Under the pieces are notes generated by a model. It worked only from the letters and a program-made list of their open reading frames with translations. It had not been told where the DNA came from and searched no databases. The translations under genes were made by a program, and so were the position numbers. Positions 1 through 5,524 of a stretch of DNA of 6,112 bases are shown in pieces. The DNA is from Deferribacteres bacterium (lineage in GTDB: Bacteria; Nitrospirota; Thermodesulfovibrionia; UBA6902): positions 1 through 6,112 of the forward strand of contig JAADFS010000204.1 in assembly GCA_013152795.1 (NCBI GenBank). Reading direction: 5' to 3'. How positions within the stretch are numbered: the first letter of the stretch is position 1; every line of letters starts with the position of its first letter.

Positions 1-1465
1 TGTTGTTGCAAAGCTCATATGTGGCTGTATTATTAAAGATGTCGTTGTAGTTGAAAAGGGGATTCCCCTTGATGGATACTGTACAGGTCGGTGCAACTCT
101 GGTTGCCGTGTTGCCTGTTATTGTGTTGTTTGTGAAATCCCGGTCCGCAATCTTGCTGGAATAATAAACGGCAGGGGCGGTACCTGCTGAATTCCCTGTA
201 ATGGTGTTGTTGGTGATGGTGCCTCCGGAAAAGATTCCGCCGCCGGCGCCTGCTGAGGCGGTGTTACCGGTTATTATGTTGCCGGAGATGGTGATTCCGC
301 CGTAGATTCCGCCGCCGTTGCCTGAGGCGGTGTTACCGGTTATTGTGTTGCCGGAGATGGTGGTTCCGCCGGAGATTCCGCCGCCTGCATTAGCTGCTGA
401 ATTATTAGTTATAGTGTTATTATAAATGGTGGTTGGGATGCCAGCGGTTAAGATTCCGCCCCCGGATCGCCCCGATGTGTTGCCGTCAATGAAATTATCA
501 TTGATGGTAACAGAACCCCAGCCGCCGAGACTGCTGCCGTAGCCGGCATATATTCCGCCGCCCCATGATGAGGAAGAAGTCCCGCCGTTGTTGATTATGG
601 TATTGTTTGAAATTGTGACTTCACTGTCGATAATGTGTATTCCCGTTGTGGTGTTGTCGCTGATTGTATTACCGGAAATGACAGCGATAACATAATCGCC
701 AACAACAATGCCATAAAGAGTATTGGCGGTTATGGTATTGTCGGAGATGATGGAACTGTTGGAGTTAAGGGCTGAACCACCAAGAATTGCGACCCCACTG
801 CCGTCATTATTACTGATGCTGCTGTTGGTGATCCGGACGTTACTGGTAGCGTTGGAGACCTTCCTTGCAATAACTCCGGTATCTGCGTTATTGGTGATGT
901 TGCTGTTGGTGATTATCAGGGTTTCGTCCAGATTGAAGGCATTGATACCCGGTGCCGAATTGTCTCTTATCGTGCAGTGGTTGATGAACGGGTGGGCATT
1001 GTTCATACGTAATGCGCCGTTGTTATTGACAGCCACGCTGCCTGCATATTCAATAACACAATATTCAAGGATGGAACCTCCCGTATAATTCCCGTTTGCA
1101 TCGTAAGTCGCATCCGTACTTGTCTCAGTGAGAAAGATGTATCCCCAATCTCCAGGGGCGGGGGCGGCCTGGTTTGATGTGAAGATGATATTATCCGTGT
1201 CCGTTCCTGCTGCTATCAATGTGCCGTCCACCTGGAGGCCTGTCCCGCTGTCAAACTTTACACTGACACCCGGCTCAATTGTAAGGGTCACGCCGCTGTT
1301 TACGAGGACGTTTCCCGTCACAATATACGGACTCCCTGCCAGTGTCCATGTGGTATCAGAGCTGATTATGCCCGATACACTGGTGCTTGCCGATACTGCT
1401 GCAGGTAATGCTGAAACCAAAAACAGGATAAAGAGCAATATTGAATACCGACTGAGTGTTTTCAT
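1..1465 (-). CDS. secreted right-handed parallel beta-helix repeat protein (5' part, cut by left edge)
   Basis: The minus-strand frame is open from ATG at 1465 to the window edge, giving 488 codons with no stop. AGGAGG (1478-1473) lies 7 nt before the ATG. Residues 1-26 look like a signal peptide: K2 and R6, a hydrophobic core around 9-24, and a VSA cleavage pattern before S27. Residues about 28-110 form the non-repetitive cap common in this class, including TLTIEPGVSVKF and GTLIAAGTDTDNIIFTS. From about residue 135 onward come short Asn/Gly/Thr/Ser-rich coils of the I-x-N-N-x-I and GGGI type, for example ISGNTITGNTA, as expected of PbH1/NosD-like beta-helices. The protein is therefore probably exported and either extracellular or on the cell surface. 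Its ligand or enzymatic activity cannot be read from this part: no catalytic motif is visible, and the C-terminus that would show any sorting signal is outside the window. It has its own promoter and a long leader upstream. Confidence 0.9.
   Translation of the reverse strand, partial: MKTLSRYSILLFILFLVSALPAAVSASTSVSGIISSDTTWTLAGSPYIVTGNVLVNSGVTLTIEPGVSVKFDSGTGLQVDGTLIAAGTDTDNIIFTSNQAAPAPGDWGYIFLTETSTDATYDANGNYTGGSILEYCVIEYAGSVAVNNNGALRMNNAHPFINHCTIRDNSAPGINAFNLDETLIITNSNITNNADTGVIARKVSNATSNVRITNSSISNNDGSGVAILGGSALNSNSSIISDNTITANTLYGIVVGDYVIAVISGNTISDNTTTGIHIIDSEVTISNNTIINNGGTSSSSWGGGIYAGYGSSLGGWGSVTINDNFIDGNTSGRSGGGILTAGIPTTIYNNTITNNSAANAGGGISGGTTISGNTITGNTASGNGGGIYGGITISGNIITGNTASAGAGGGIFSGGTITNNTITGNSAGTAPAVYYSSKIADRDFTNNTITGNTATRVAPTCTVSIKGNPLFNYNDIFNNTATYELCNN
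232..372 (-). repeat. two near-identical in-gene tandem repeats (72 bp and 69 bp)
   Basis: Positions 232-303 and 304-372 are nearly the same at the nucleotide level. They share long blocks such as CTGAGGCGGTGTTACCGGTT and GCCGGAGATGGTG, and differ by one codon in length. A third, much more diverged copy begins at 373. Each unit encodes one 23-24 residue beta-helix coil of the GGGI-x-GG-x-TISGN-x-ITGNTAS form. Conservation of synonymous bases between the two units suggests a recent duplication inside the gene. The protein could gain or lose coils by slippage or recombination here. Confidence 0.85.
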
Positions 1466-1791
1466 AACAAAGCCTCCTTAATGTTTGCAGCAACTCTCCG
1501 TGTACGCAGGAACTTGCAGTCCATTGATATATCTGGATAGTTGCACGGTTATATGATTCCATTAAGCGTGTTTTGAGACGTCAAAACCCTCTTGCCAGTG
1601 AGATTAAGCGAAAATAACCCGGCGTTGCCTTTCACTTGGCATAGAGAGGATGGAACGGCTGGCTTAAAATAAATTTCGACCTAAGGTAAGAACTCATGGC
1701 TCTCCCTCCCCCAAAGGATGAACTGTTTTTTACGGCTTTTGATTTATTTATGTGATAAGATTAACTTGAGATCAGAGATATAAAATGGTAT
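1466..1791 (-). promoter_or_regulatory. long structured 5' leader of the beta-helix gene
   Basis: If transcription starts from the promoter at 1827-1799, the beta-helix mRNA carries about 325 nt of leader. I find no convincing ORF in it. It contains several inverted repeats. GTTTTGA and TCAAAAC surround a 4-nt loop (1570-1587). A 13-bp stem with two bulged bases is formed by 1632-1646 and 1589-1601 (CTCT, TGCCA and GTGA blocks against TCAC, TGGCA and AGAG). A long-range pair GCAACT (1544-1539) with AGTTGC (1495-1490) ends just before the Shine-Dalgarno site. An 8-nt direct repeat ATTAAGCG occurs at 1561-1568 and 1603-1610. It matches no riboswitch class that I can recognise, so the regulatory role is inference. 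Confidence 0.45.
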
Positions 1792-1798
1792 TGTCTAA

Positions 1799-1827
1799 AA
1801 TATACTATAAAAAATACAAAGCGTCAA
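1799..1827 (-). promoter_or_regulatory. sigma70-type promoter for the beta-helix gene
   Basis: On the minus strand TTGACG (1827-1822) is followed by a 17-bp spacer and TATATT (1804-1799), each 5 of 6 bases from consensus. The start point would be near 1792. A weaker plus-strand candidate, TTGTCT (1791-1796) with TACAAA (1815-1820) and an 18-bp spacer, overlaps it and might serve the ABC operon. Confidence 0.6.
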
Positions 1828-1864
1828 ATTAATTATTTTTATAGTAGCTATAAAGATAATTAAT
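1828..1864. repeat. 37-bp AT-rich palindrome between divergent genes
   Basis: The left arm ATTAATTATTTTTATAG (1828-1844) and right arm CTATAAAGATAATTAAT (1848-1864) are reverse complements at 16 of 17 positions. The exception is a T opposite G (1837/1855). The spacer is TAG. It abuts the -35 box of the beta-helix promoter (1822-1827) and ends 42 bp before the ABC ATPase ATG. The position suggests an operator for a dimeric regulator acting on one or both divergent units. A hairpin in the ABC transcript is the alternative. No regulator gene is adjacent in the window. Confidence 0.6.
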
Positions 1865-1906
1865 ATAACATTTTACTCCCCGGAGAATTTTCTGTTACAC
1901 TCTCTC

Positions 1907-2893
1907 ATGGCTGTAATCAGTGTTCGGAATCTCTCAAGAAAGTTCGGGGATATCACGGCGGTGGATAATGTGTCGTTTGATGTGGAGGAAGGCGCTATCT
2001 TCGGTTTCCTCGGACCCAACGGCGCAGGAAAAACGACCACAATAAACATTCTATGCACACTGCTCCTGCCGACCTCCGGTAAGGCATCCATCTCCGGGTA
2101 TGACTGCGCATCCCAGCCGTCGGATGTGCGGAAGTCCATAGGGGTGGTCTTTCAGGATTCAACCCTTGATAAGGACCTGACCGCATATGAAAACCTCCTG
2201 CTCCATGCTTACCTGTATAAACTAAAGAGGGCCGTGATGAAGGAGCGCATCCACGATGCGCTTCATTTTGTCGGTCTGTATGACAGGAGAAACGACCTTG
2301 TCAGGAAGTTCTCAGGAGGGATGAAGAGGAGACTTGAGGTCGTACGCGGACTCCTGCACAGGCCCCGCGTCCTGTTCCTTGACGAGCCGACACTCGGGCT
2401 TGACCCGCAGACAAGGGCCAACCTGTGGGAGTTTATCGTGAAACTCCCCCGGACACAGAATGTGACGATATTTATGACCACGCACTACATGGAAGAGGCC
2501 GAGGTCTGCAACAGGATAGCCATTATCGACAACGGGAAAATCATTGTCGCCGGGAGCCCTGATGAGCTTAAAAAGACCCTAGGTGGCGATGTCGTTTATA
2601 TAAGGACATCGGATAACAGGAGGGCGCGGCGCGAAATAGAGAGATTATTCAATCTGGATGTGTCGGAGAGGGACGGAGAAATATACTTTACATTCGCCAG
2701 GGGGGATGCCTGCATCCCCGGGATTATAAAAACAATCGGTGAGACAGTGCAGTCGATCAGGGTGCAGAGACCTACGCTGAATGACGTCTTCCTGAAAATC
2801 ACGGGGAAAGAGATAAGGGAGGACGCATTGTCGTCCGGCGATGCCGTTAAAGAGGCGGTCCGCGCATACAGGAGGAGATTTGATAGAGGTTAA
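1907..2893 (+). CDS. ABC exporter ATP-binding protein, DrrA/CcmA-type
   Basis: This 328-residue protein is the ATPase of an ABC-2 type exporter and powers the permease encoded next to it at the inner face of the membrane. Seen in order: Walker A GPNGAGKT (36-43), Q-loop Q83 in VFQDSTLD, signature FSGGM (135-139, a variant of LSGGQ usual for this family), Walker B VLFLDEP (155-161, catalytic E160), D-loop GLDP (164-167) and the switch histidine H193. The C-terminal region ends with RPTLNDVFLKITG (288-300), the tail typical of DrrA-like daunorubicin-resistance ATPases. Length fits that family. The substrate cannot be inferred. The ATG has no well-spaced Shine-Dalgarno site: GGAG sits at 1882-1885, 21 nt upstream. 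A CTG at 1892 in the same frame has ideal spacing (6 nt) and would add five residues, so the start is not settled. Confidence 0.93.
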   Translation: MAVISVRNLSRKFGDITAVDNVSFDVEEGAIFGFLGPNGAGKTTTINILCTLLLPTSGKASISGYDCASQPSDVRKSIGVVFQDSTLDKDLTAYENLLLHAYLYKLKRAVMKERIHDALHFVGLYDRRNDLVRKFSGGMKRRLEVVRGLLHRPRVLFLDEPTLGLDPQTRANLWEFIVKLPRTQNVTIFMTTHYMEEAEVCNRIAIIDNGKIIVAGSPDELKKTLGGDVVYIRTSDNRRARREIERLFNLDVSERDGEIYFTFARGDACIPGIIKTIGETVQSIRVQRPTLNDVFLKITGKEIREDALSSGDAVKEAVRAYRRRFDRG

Positions 2894-3638
2894 CGCGGTT
2901 TATGTCCTGGTAGTCAGGGAATTCAAAAAGCTGGTGCGCGAGAAGAGCAGGCTTGTCTCTGCGCTGGCGCGTCCTGTGCTGTGGCTTTTTCTTGTGGGCG
3001 GTGGCATGTCGAGATTTGTCACTCCAGGTATGGGAATAAATTACATGCAGTTCATATTTCCCGGTATTATCGGGATGACCATACTGTTCAGCTCCATTTT
3101 TTCATCCATTTCCATTATATGGGACAAGGAGTTCGGGCTGATGAAAGAGATACTCGTTGCGCCGGTATCGAGATTTTCCATAGTCGTGGGCAAGGCGCTG
3201 AGCGGCACCGTTGTTTCCGTCATTCAGGCTGCCGTCATACTCATGTTTTTTCCATTTCTCGGAATAAAACTGAATTTCCCCGCGGTGCTCAATACAATAT
3301 TAATCGCTGTTCTGCTTTCATTCTGCATATCATCCCTCGGTATAATCATTTCGACGTTTTATGAGAGCTTTGAGAGTTTCAGCGTTATCATGAACTTTAT
3401 AGTGATGCCCATGTTTTTCCTCTCCGGCGCAATGTACCCCGTCAACAGGCTCCCGGCCATACTGAAGATACTGTCAAAATTGAATCCGCTGACCTACGGT
3501 ATAGATGCGCTGAAACATTCCATATTGCCTAACAGCGGGATGGCTGACTTCTCCATAATCACTGATCTGGCTGTCCTGGTGATTGCCTCGGTTGTGTTTG
3601 TCCTTGCTGCGGGCTTGCTGTTTGAAAGGAAGAAATAA
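2880..3638 (+). CDS. ABC-2 type exporter permease, DrrB-like
   Basis: This is the membrane partner of the preceding ATPase. With a TTG start at 2880 it has 252 residues. I prefer this start because AGGAGG (2870-2875) lies 4 nt before it. The in-frame ATG at 2841 would add 13 polar residues unlike the family and lacks a Shine-Dalgarno site. The start overlaps the ATPase gene by 14 nt, so translation is probably coupled. About six hydrophobic segments are visible (roughly 31-43, 57-80, 107-128, 136-160, 168-187, 228-247). The family features are the cytoplasmic E-F-G-L-M-K-E-I-L-V-A-P-V-S-R stretch (85-98) after the second segment and FFLSGAMYPVNRLP (179-192) before the last. Two such permease chains or one homodimer would pair with two ATPase subunits. 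Drug, lipid or polysaccharide export are all possible. Confidence 0.92.
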   Translation: MIEVNAVYVLVVREFKKLVREKSRLVSALARPVLWLFLVGGGMSRFVTPGMGINYMQFIFPGIIGMTILFSSIFSSISIIWDKEFGLMKEILVAPVSRFSIVVGKALSGTVVSVIQAAVILMFFPFLGIKLNFPAVLNTILIAVLLSFCISSLGIIISTFYESFESFSVIMNFIVMPMFFLSGAMYPVNRLPAILKILSKLNPLTYGIDALKHSILPNSGMADFSIITDLAVLVIASVVFVLAAGLLFERKK

Positions 3639-3660
3639 CCCGGATTTTTGATGTTACCGC

Positions 3661-3689
3661 GCAGGGGGCCGACAGGCGACGGCCCCTGC
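3661..3689. terminator. GC-rich hairpin between convergent genes
   Basis: GCAGGGGGCCG (3661-3671) pairs with CGGCCCCTGC (3680-3689) across an 8-nt loop, a 10-bp stem with one bulged G. It lies 22 nt after the permease stop and 15 nt after the stop of the opposing small gene, so it could end both transcripts. Neither strand has a strong T-tract after it, so intrinsic termination is not certain. Confidence 0.5.
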
Positions 3690-3704
3690 AGTTGTCTGCA
3701 TGTT

Positions 3705-3812
3705 CTATGTGGATCCGCATTTCGGGGTTTCAAAACTGGCCATACTCGAAATAAAGACCCAGAATCCACCAGCCACCAGGACCGCCAAGAGCCCGATGAT
3801 AGCGAACAACAT
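3705..3812 (-). CDS. 35-residue single-pass membrane protein, function unknown
   Basis: The minus strand has ATG at 3812 and TAG ending at 3705. The Shine-Dalgarno site is perfect: AGGAGGTG (3826-3819), 6 nt before the ATG, the best site in the window. The peptide begins MLFAIIGLLAVLVAGGFWVF, one uninterrupted hydrophobic helix of about 20 residues. A short polar tail follows (SSMASFETPKCGST) containing a single cysteine, Cys32. This pattern resembles small membrane subunits or regulators such as those attached to oxidases, transporters or signalling proteins. I do not recognise the family. It is convergent with the ABC permease gene, so it is not part of that operon, and it has its own candidate promoter (3887-3916). 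A real gene is likely given the ribosome binding site and composition. Its role is open. Confidence 0.7.
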   Translation of the reverse strand: MLFAIIGLLAVLVAGGFWVFISSMASFETPKCGST

Positions 3813-3879
3813 ACCAAACACCTCCTGTTTGTAAGATTAATATATATACATCAACCACGGTAGTGGCAGAAGCCAATAA

Positions 3880-3895
3880 TTGCACTATTGTGCAA
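3880..3895. promoter_or_regulatory. palindromic operator candidate
   Basis: TTGCAC and GTGCAA are perfect inverted arms separated by TATT. The right arm overlaps the candidate -10 box of the small membrane protein gene (3892-3887), where a bound repressor would block transcription. The cognate regulator is not visible. The half-site recalls NtrC sites, but the spacing is too short for them. Confidence 0.4.
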
Positions 3896-3916
3896 ATAAG
3901 CAACTTGTATTGTCAA
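3887..3916 (-). promoter_or_regulatory. promoter candidate for the small membrane protein
   Basis: A consensus TTGACA (3916-3911) is followed after 18 bp by CACAAT (3892-3887), which has 4 of 6 consensus bases. The start would be near 3880, giving a leader of about 68 nt. Confidence 0.45.
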
Positions 3917-3950
3917 GAGGAGATTCTATGGTGATTCGGGAGAGTTCCTC

Positions 3951-3989
3951 ATTAACCCGGGGGATGAAGATTTTTCCCCTCGGGTTAAT
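3951..3989. terminator. 14-bp inverted repeat after tRNA-Val
   Basis: ATTAACCCGGGGGA (3951-3964) pairs with TCCCCTCGGGTTAAT (3975-3989) except for one bulged T, around a 10-nt loop. It starts 25 nt beyond the tRNA 3' end and lies before the promoter of the next minus-strand gene, a sensible place to end or trim the tRNA transcript. No T-run follows on either strand, so it may work as a processing or Rho-assisted structure rather than a classic terminator. Confidence 0.5.
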
Positions 3990-4014
3990 AAGGATTTCGG
4001 TATAGTGCAGAAAA

Positions 4015-4089
4015 TGGTAGGCGATGGTGGTTTCGAACCACCGACCTCTGCCGTGTGAAGGCAGTGCTCTCCCCCTGAGCTAATCGCCC
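4015..4089 (-). tRNA. tRNA-Val, anticodon CAC
   Basis: The 75-nt cloverleaf is complete. The acceptor is GGGCGAT with ATCGCCT; the D stem is GCTC with GAGC; the anticodon stem is CTGCC with GGCAG around TTCACAC; the T arm is GGTGG TTCGAAA CCACC. Discriminator A and an encoded CCA (4017-4015) follow. The anticodon CAC (4057-4055) reads GUG valine codons. The first acceptor pair is G1-U72 rather than the usual G-C. It is transcribed in the same direction as prfB but has its own promoter-like sequence. Confidence 0.96.
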
Positions 4090-4097
4090 GTGAACTT

Positions 4098-4126
4098 ATT
4101 ATACATTATATTATATTTGTCTTGCA
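4098..4126 (-). promoter_or_regulatory. tRNA-Val promoter candidate
   Basis: TATAAT (4103-4098) lies 8 nt before the tRNA 5' end, the right distance for initiation at or just before G1. Two further TATAAT copies sit directly upstream (4110-4105 and 4115-4110). The -35 box is poor: TGCAAG at 4126-4121 with a 17-bp spacer. Confidence 0.5.
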
Positions 4127-4175
4127 GTTGCATAAGAATGCCGCCCTTCAGAGAGTACAGTTGTCAGGGGGCAGG

Positions 4176-4201
4176 AAAAATGTGCAACGTTAAGTAGTTG
4201 C
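4176..4201 (-). terminator. weak terminator candidate after prfB
   Basis: GCAAC (4201-4197) and GTTGC (4188-4184) can form a 5-bp stem with an 8-nt loop, 2 nt after the prfB stop. It is followed after three bases by TTTTT (4180-4176). The stem is short and AT-containing, so termination would be partial at best. Confidence 0.3.
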
Positions 4202-4203
4202 GT

Positions 4204-5332
4204 TTATCCCTCACCCCCGGTTTTGGCATGCTCTTTTTTCATCAACAGGTATTCCCTTATGAAACTGTTGATATCGCCGTCCAGTACGGCATTTACATTG
4301 CCTGTCTCATATCCTGTGCGGTGGTCTTTTATGAGCTGATATGGCTGCAGGATATATGACCTTATCTGGCTGCCCCATGCAATCTCCTTTTTTTCTCCTA
4401 TGAATTCCTCCATTTTTTCTTCCTGCTCTTTTTTCTTCAATAAGTAAAGGCGCGCCTTGAGTATCTTGAGCGCCATGGCCCTGTTCTTGTGCTGCGATCT
4501 TTCGTTCTGGCAACTGACGACGATGCCTGTCGGCAGGTGTGTGAGCCGGACCGCGGAAGAGGTCTTGTTTACGTGCTGGCCCCCGGCGCCGGACGCCCTG
4601 AATGTATCTATTTTCAGTTCGTCGTCTTTGATCTCCATATCGATATCTTCGCTTATCTCAGGATAGACGAGCACAGCGGCGAATGATGTATGGCGTCTTT
4701 TATTCGTATCAAAGGGGGAAATCCTCACAAGCCGGTGCACGCCGGCTTCGCCCTTGAGGTATCCGTAGGCGTACTGGCCTGTGATGGTTAATGTGGCGGT
4801 TTTTATTCCCGCCTCTTCACCGGGGAGCAGGTCGACTATTTTCACCTGAAAGCCGCTCCGCTCAGCCCATCTCATGTACATCCTCATCAGAATCTGGGCC
4901 CAGTCCTGGCTCTCTGTTCCCCCGGCGCCCGGGTTGATACTCAGTATGGCGTTATTCCGGTCCTCCTTCAGGGAAAGCGTGCTTCTGAGCTCCATCGCGT
5001 CCAGCTCCGCGACGAGGTCCTCCATAGTCTTTTCAGCGTCCTCCAGGAGCGCTTCTCCGCCTTCTTCTTCCGAAAGCGCAAGAAGAATGTCGATATCCTC
5101 AAGTTTTTTTTCTATTGAATCAAAAGGCTGAAGGGAATTTTCAATGGCGGATTTTTCTTTCAGCAGTTCCCGGGCCCTGGCGGGGTCGTTCCACAGGTCA
5201 CCGGCCTGCAGCTTTTTTTCAAGGGCATTGATATGCTCCCGTTTGGAAGGGACATCAAAGATACCTCCTGAGGGCGTCAATCCTCGTTCTGATTTCATTC
5301 AGTTTATTTCTCAATTCATCACAAGCGATCAT
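4204..5332 (-). CDS. prfB: peptide chain release factor 2, expressed by programmed +1 frameshift
   Basis: RF2 recognises UGA and UAA stop codons on the ribosome and triggers peptide release. The gene starts at ATG 5332, preceded by GGAGGT (5346-5341) with 8 nt spacing. Twenty-five codons, ending RIDALRRYL, run to an in-frame TGA at 5257. After a +1 shift there, skipping T5257, the frame continues from GAT (5256) for 350 residues to TAA at 4206-4204. The product is 375 residues, close to the usual RF2 length of about 365. SPF (205-207) is the tripeptide anticodon typical of RF2. GGQ (250-252) in GAGGQHVNKTSSAVR is the catalytic loop, at the same numbers as in E. coli. Residue 246 is Ala, as in most RF2 proteins. 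The in-frame ATG at 5298 has no Shine-Dalgarno site and would remove the conserved N-terminal helix, so it is not the start. High RF2 reduces frameshifting, so the gene regulates itself. Confidence 0.97.
5255..5269 (-). promoter_or_regulatory. prfB programmed frameshift site
   Basis: On the minus strand the sequence reads AGGAGG TAT CTT TGA. The internal Shine-Dalgarno-like AGGAGG (5269-5264), the CTT slippery codon (5260-5258) and the in-frame TGA (5257-5255) have exactly the spacing of the E. coli site, which uses AGG GGG. The base after TGA is T, where E. coli has C. The peptide reads in frame on both sides only with a +1 shift at this point. Confidence 0.96.
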
Positions 5333-5350
5333 CAGATATAACCTCCGTGA

Positions 5351-5380
5351 CCCGGGGAAATTTCAAGATATTCCACCGGG
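5351..5380 (-). promoter_or_regulatory. hairpin just before the prfB ribosome binding site
   Basis: CCCGGGGAA (5351-5359) pairs with TTCC and CCGGG (5371-5374, 5376-5380) around one bulged base, a 9-bp stem with an 11-nt loop. In the prfB transcript it ends 4 nt upstream of the GGAGGT site, close enough to affect ribosome access. Confidence 0.4.
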
Positions 5381-5386
5381 CATGCA

Positions 5387-5415
5387 TTCAGGGGACTCTT
5401 ACAGCCCCCCCTGAA
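5387..5415. repeat. 8-bp inverted repeat at the prfB start region
   Basis: TTCAGGGG (5387-5394) and CCCCTGAA (5408-5415) are perfect inverted arms with a 13-nt spacer. They sit immediately downstream of the candidate prfB -10 box, around the expected transcription start. They could be an operator or the 5'-end hairpin of the prfB mRNA. Confidence 0.45.
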
Positions 5416-5419
5416 CATC

Positions 5420-5449
5420 ATTATACAAAAAAACGCACGCGGGTGGCTA
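5420..5449 (-). promoter_or_regulatory. prfB promoter candidate
   Basis: A perfect TATAAT (5425-5420) is preceded after 18 bp by TAGCCA (5449-5444), 4 of 6 consensus. The start would fall near 5413, about 80 nt before the prfB ATG. Confidence 0.45.
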
Positions 5450-5494
5450 TATTGACTGAATTACCGATGAGTTAATGATTTTTATAAGATATTC

Positions 5495-5524
5495 TTGACA
5501 GGGCATAAATACTGTTGCTACTAT
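5495..5524 (+). promoter_or_regulatory. promoter candidate for the receiver-PAS gene
   Basis: A consensus TTGACA (5495-5500) is followed after 18 bp by TACTAT (5519-5524), 4 of 6 consensus. The start would be near 5531, leaving about 127 nt of leader before the ATG at 5659. Confidence 0.5.

Noticed and set aside
232..420. CRISPR-like or intergenic repeat array.
   Set aside because: Units are in frame, have no spacers and encode beta-helix coils.
723..1481. Two plus-strand frames of 117-121 codons.
   Set aside because: They are antisense to the beta-helix gene, whose frame has a signal peptide and repeats. The plus-strand translations are low-complexity reflections of it.
1588..1680. c-di-GMP (GEMM), SAM-I or cobalamin riboswitch.
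   Set aside because: Short resemblances such as GGGGGAGGGA or GCCAGTG occur, but the conserved core sequences and helix order of these classes are absent on both strands.
2841..2880. Upstream ATG for the ABC permease.
   Set aside because: No Shine-Dalgarno site, a 53-nt overlap with the ATPase gene and extra polar residues. TTG 2880 has AGGAGG just before it.
2981..3364. 127-codon plus-strand frame inside the permease gene.
   Set aside because: His/Arg-rich translation typical of an alternate-frame reading. The permease frame is clearly the coding one.
3494..3817. 107-codon minus-strand frame overlapping the permease and the small gene.
   Set aside because: Its TTG start lies 1 nt from the Shine-Dalgarno site, it runs antisense into the permease, and its residues show no coherent segment. 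The 35-codon frame fits the same ribosome binding site.
3864..3883. Sigma54 promoter (TGGCA followed by TTGC).
   Set aside because: The GG to GC spacing is 15 nt instead of the required 10.
3827..4089. Integrated element using tRNA-Val as attachment site.
   Set aside because: No repeat of the tRNA 3' end and no integrase gene are seen in the window.
4204..5298. A complete 364-codon frame that alone looks like the whole release factor gene.
   Set aside because: Its ATG lacks a ribosome binding site and its first 14 residues are unlike RF2. The true N-terminus is in the other frame before the frameshift site.
4874..5341. Plus-strand Ser-rich frames opposite prfB.
   Set aside because: Poly-Ser/Phe composition is the antisense image of the Glu/Lys-rich RF2 coiled region.
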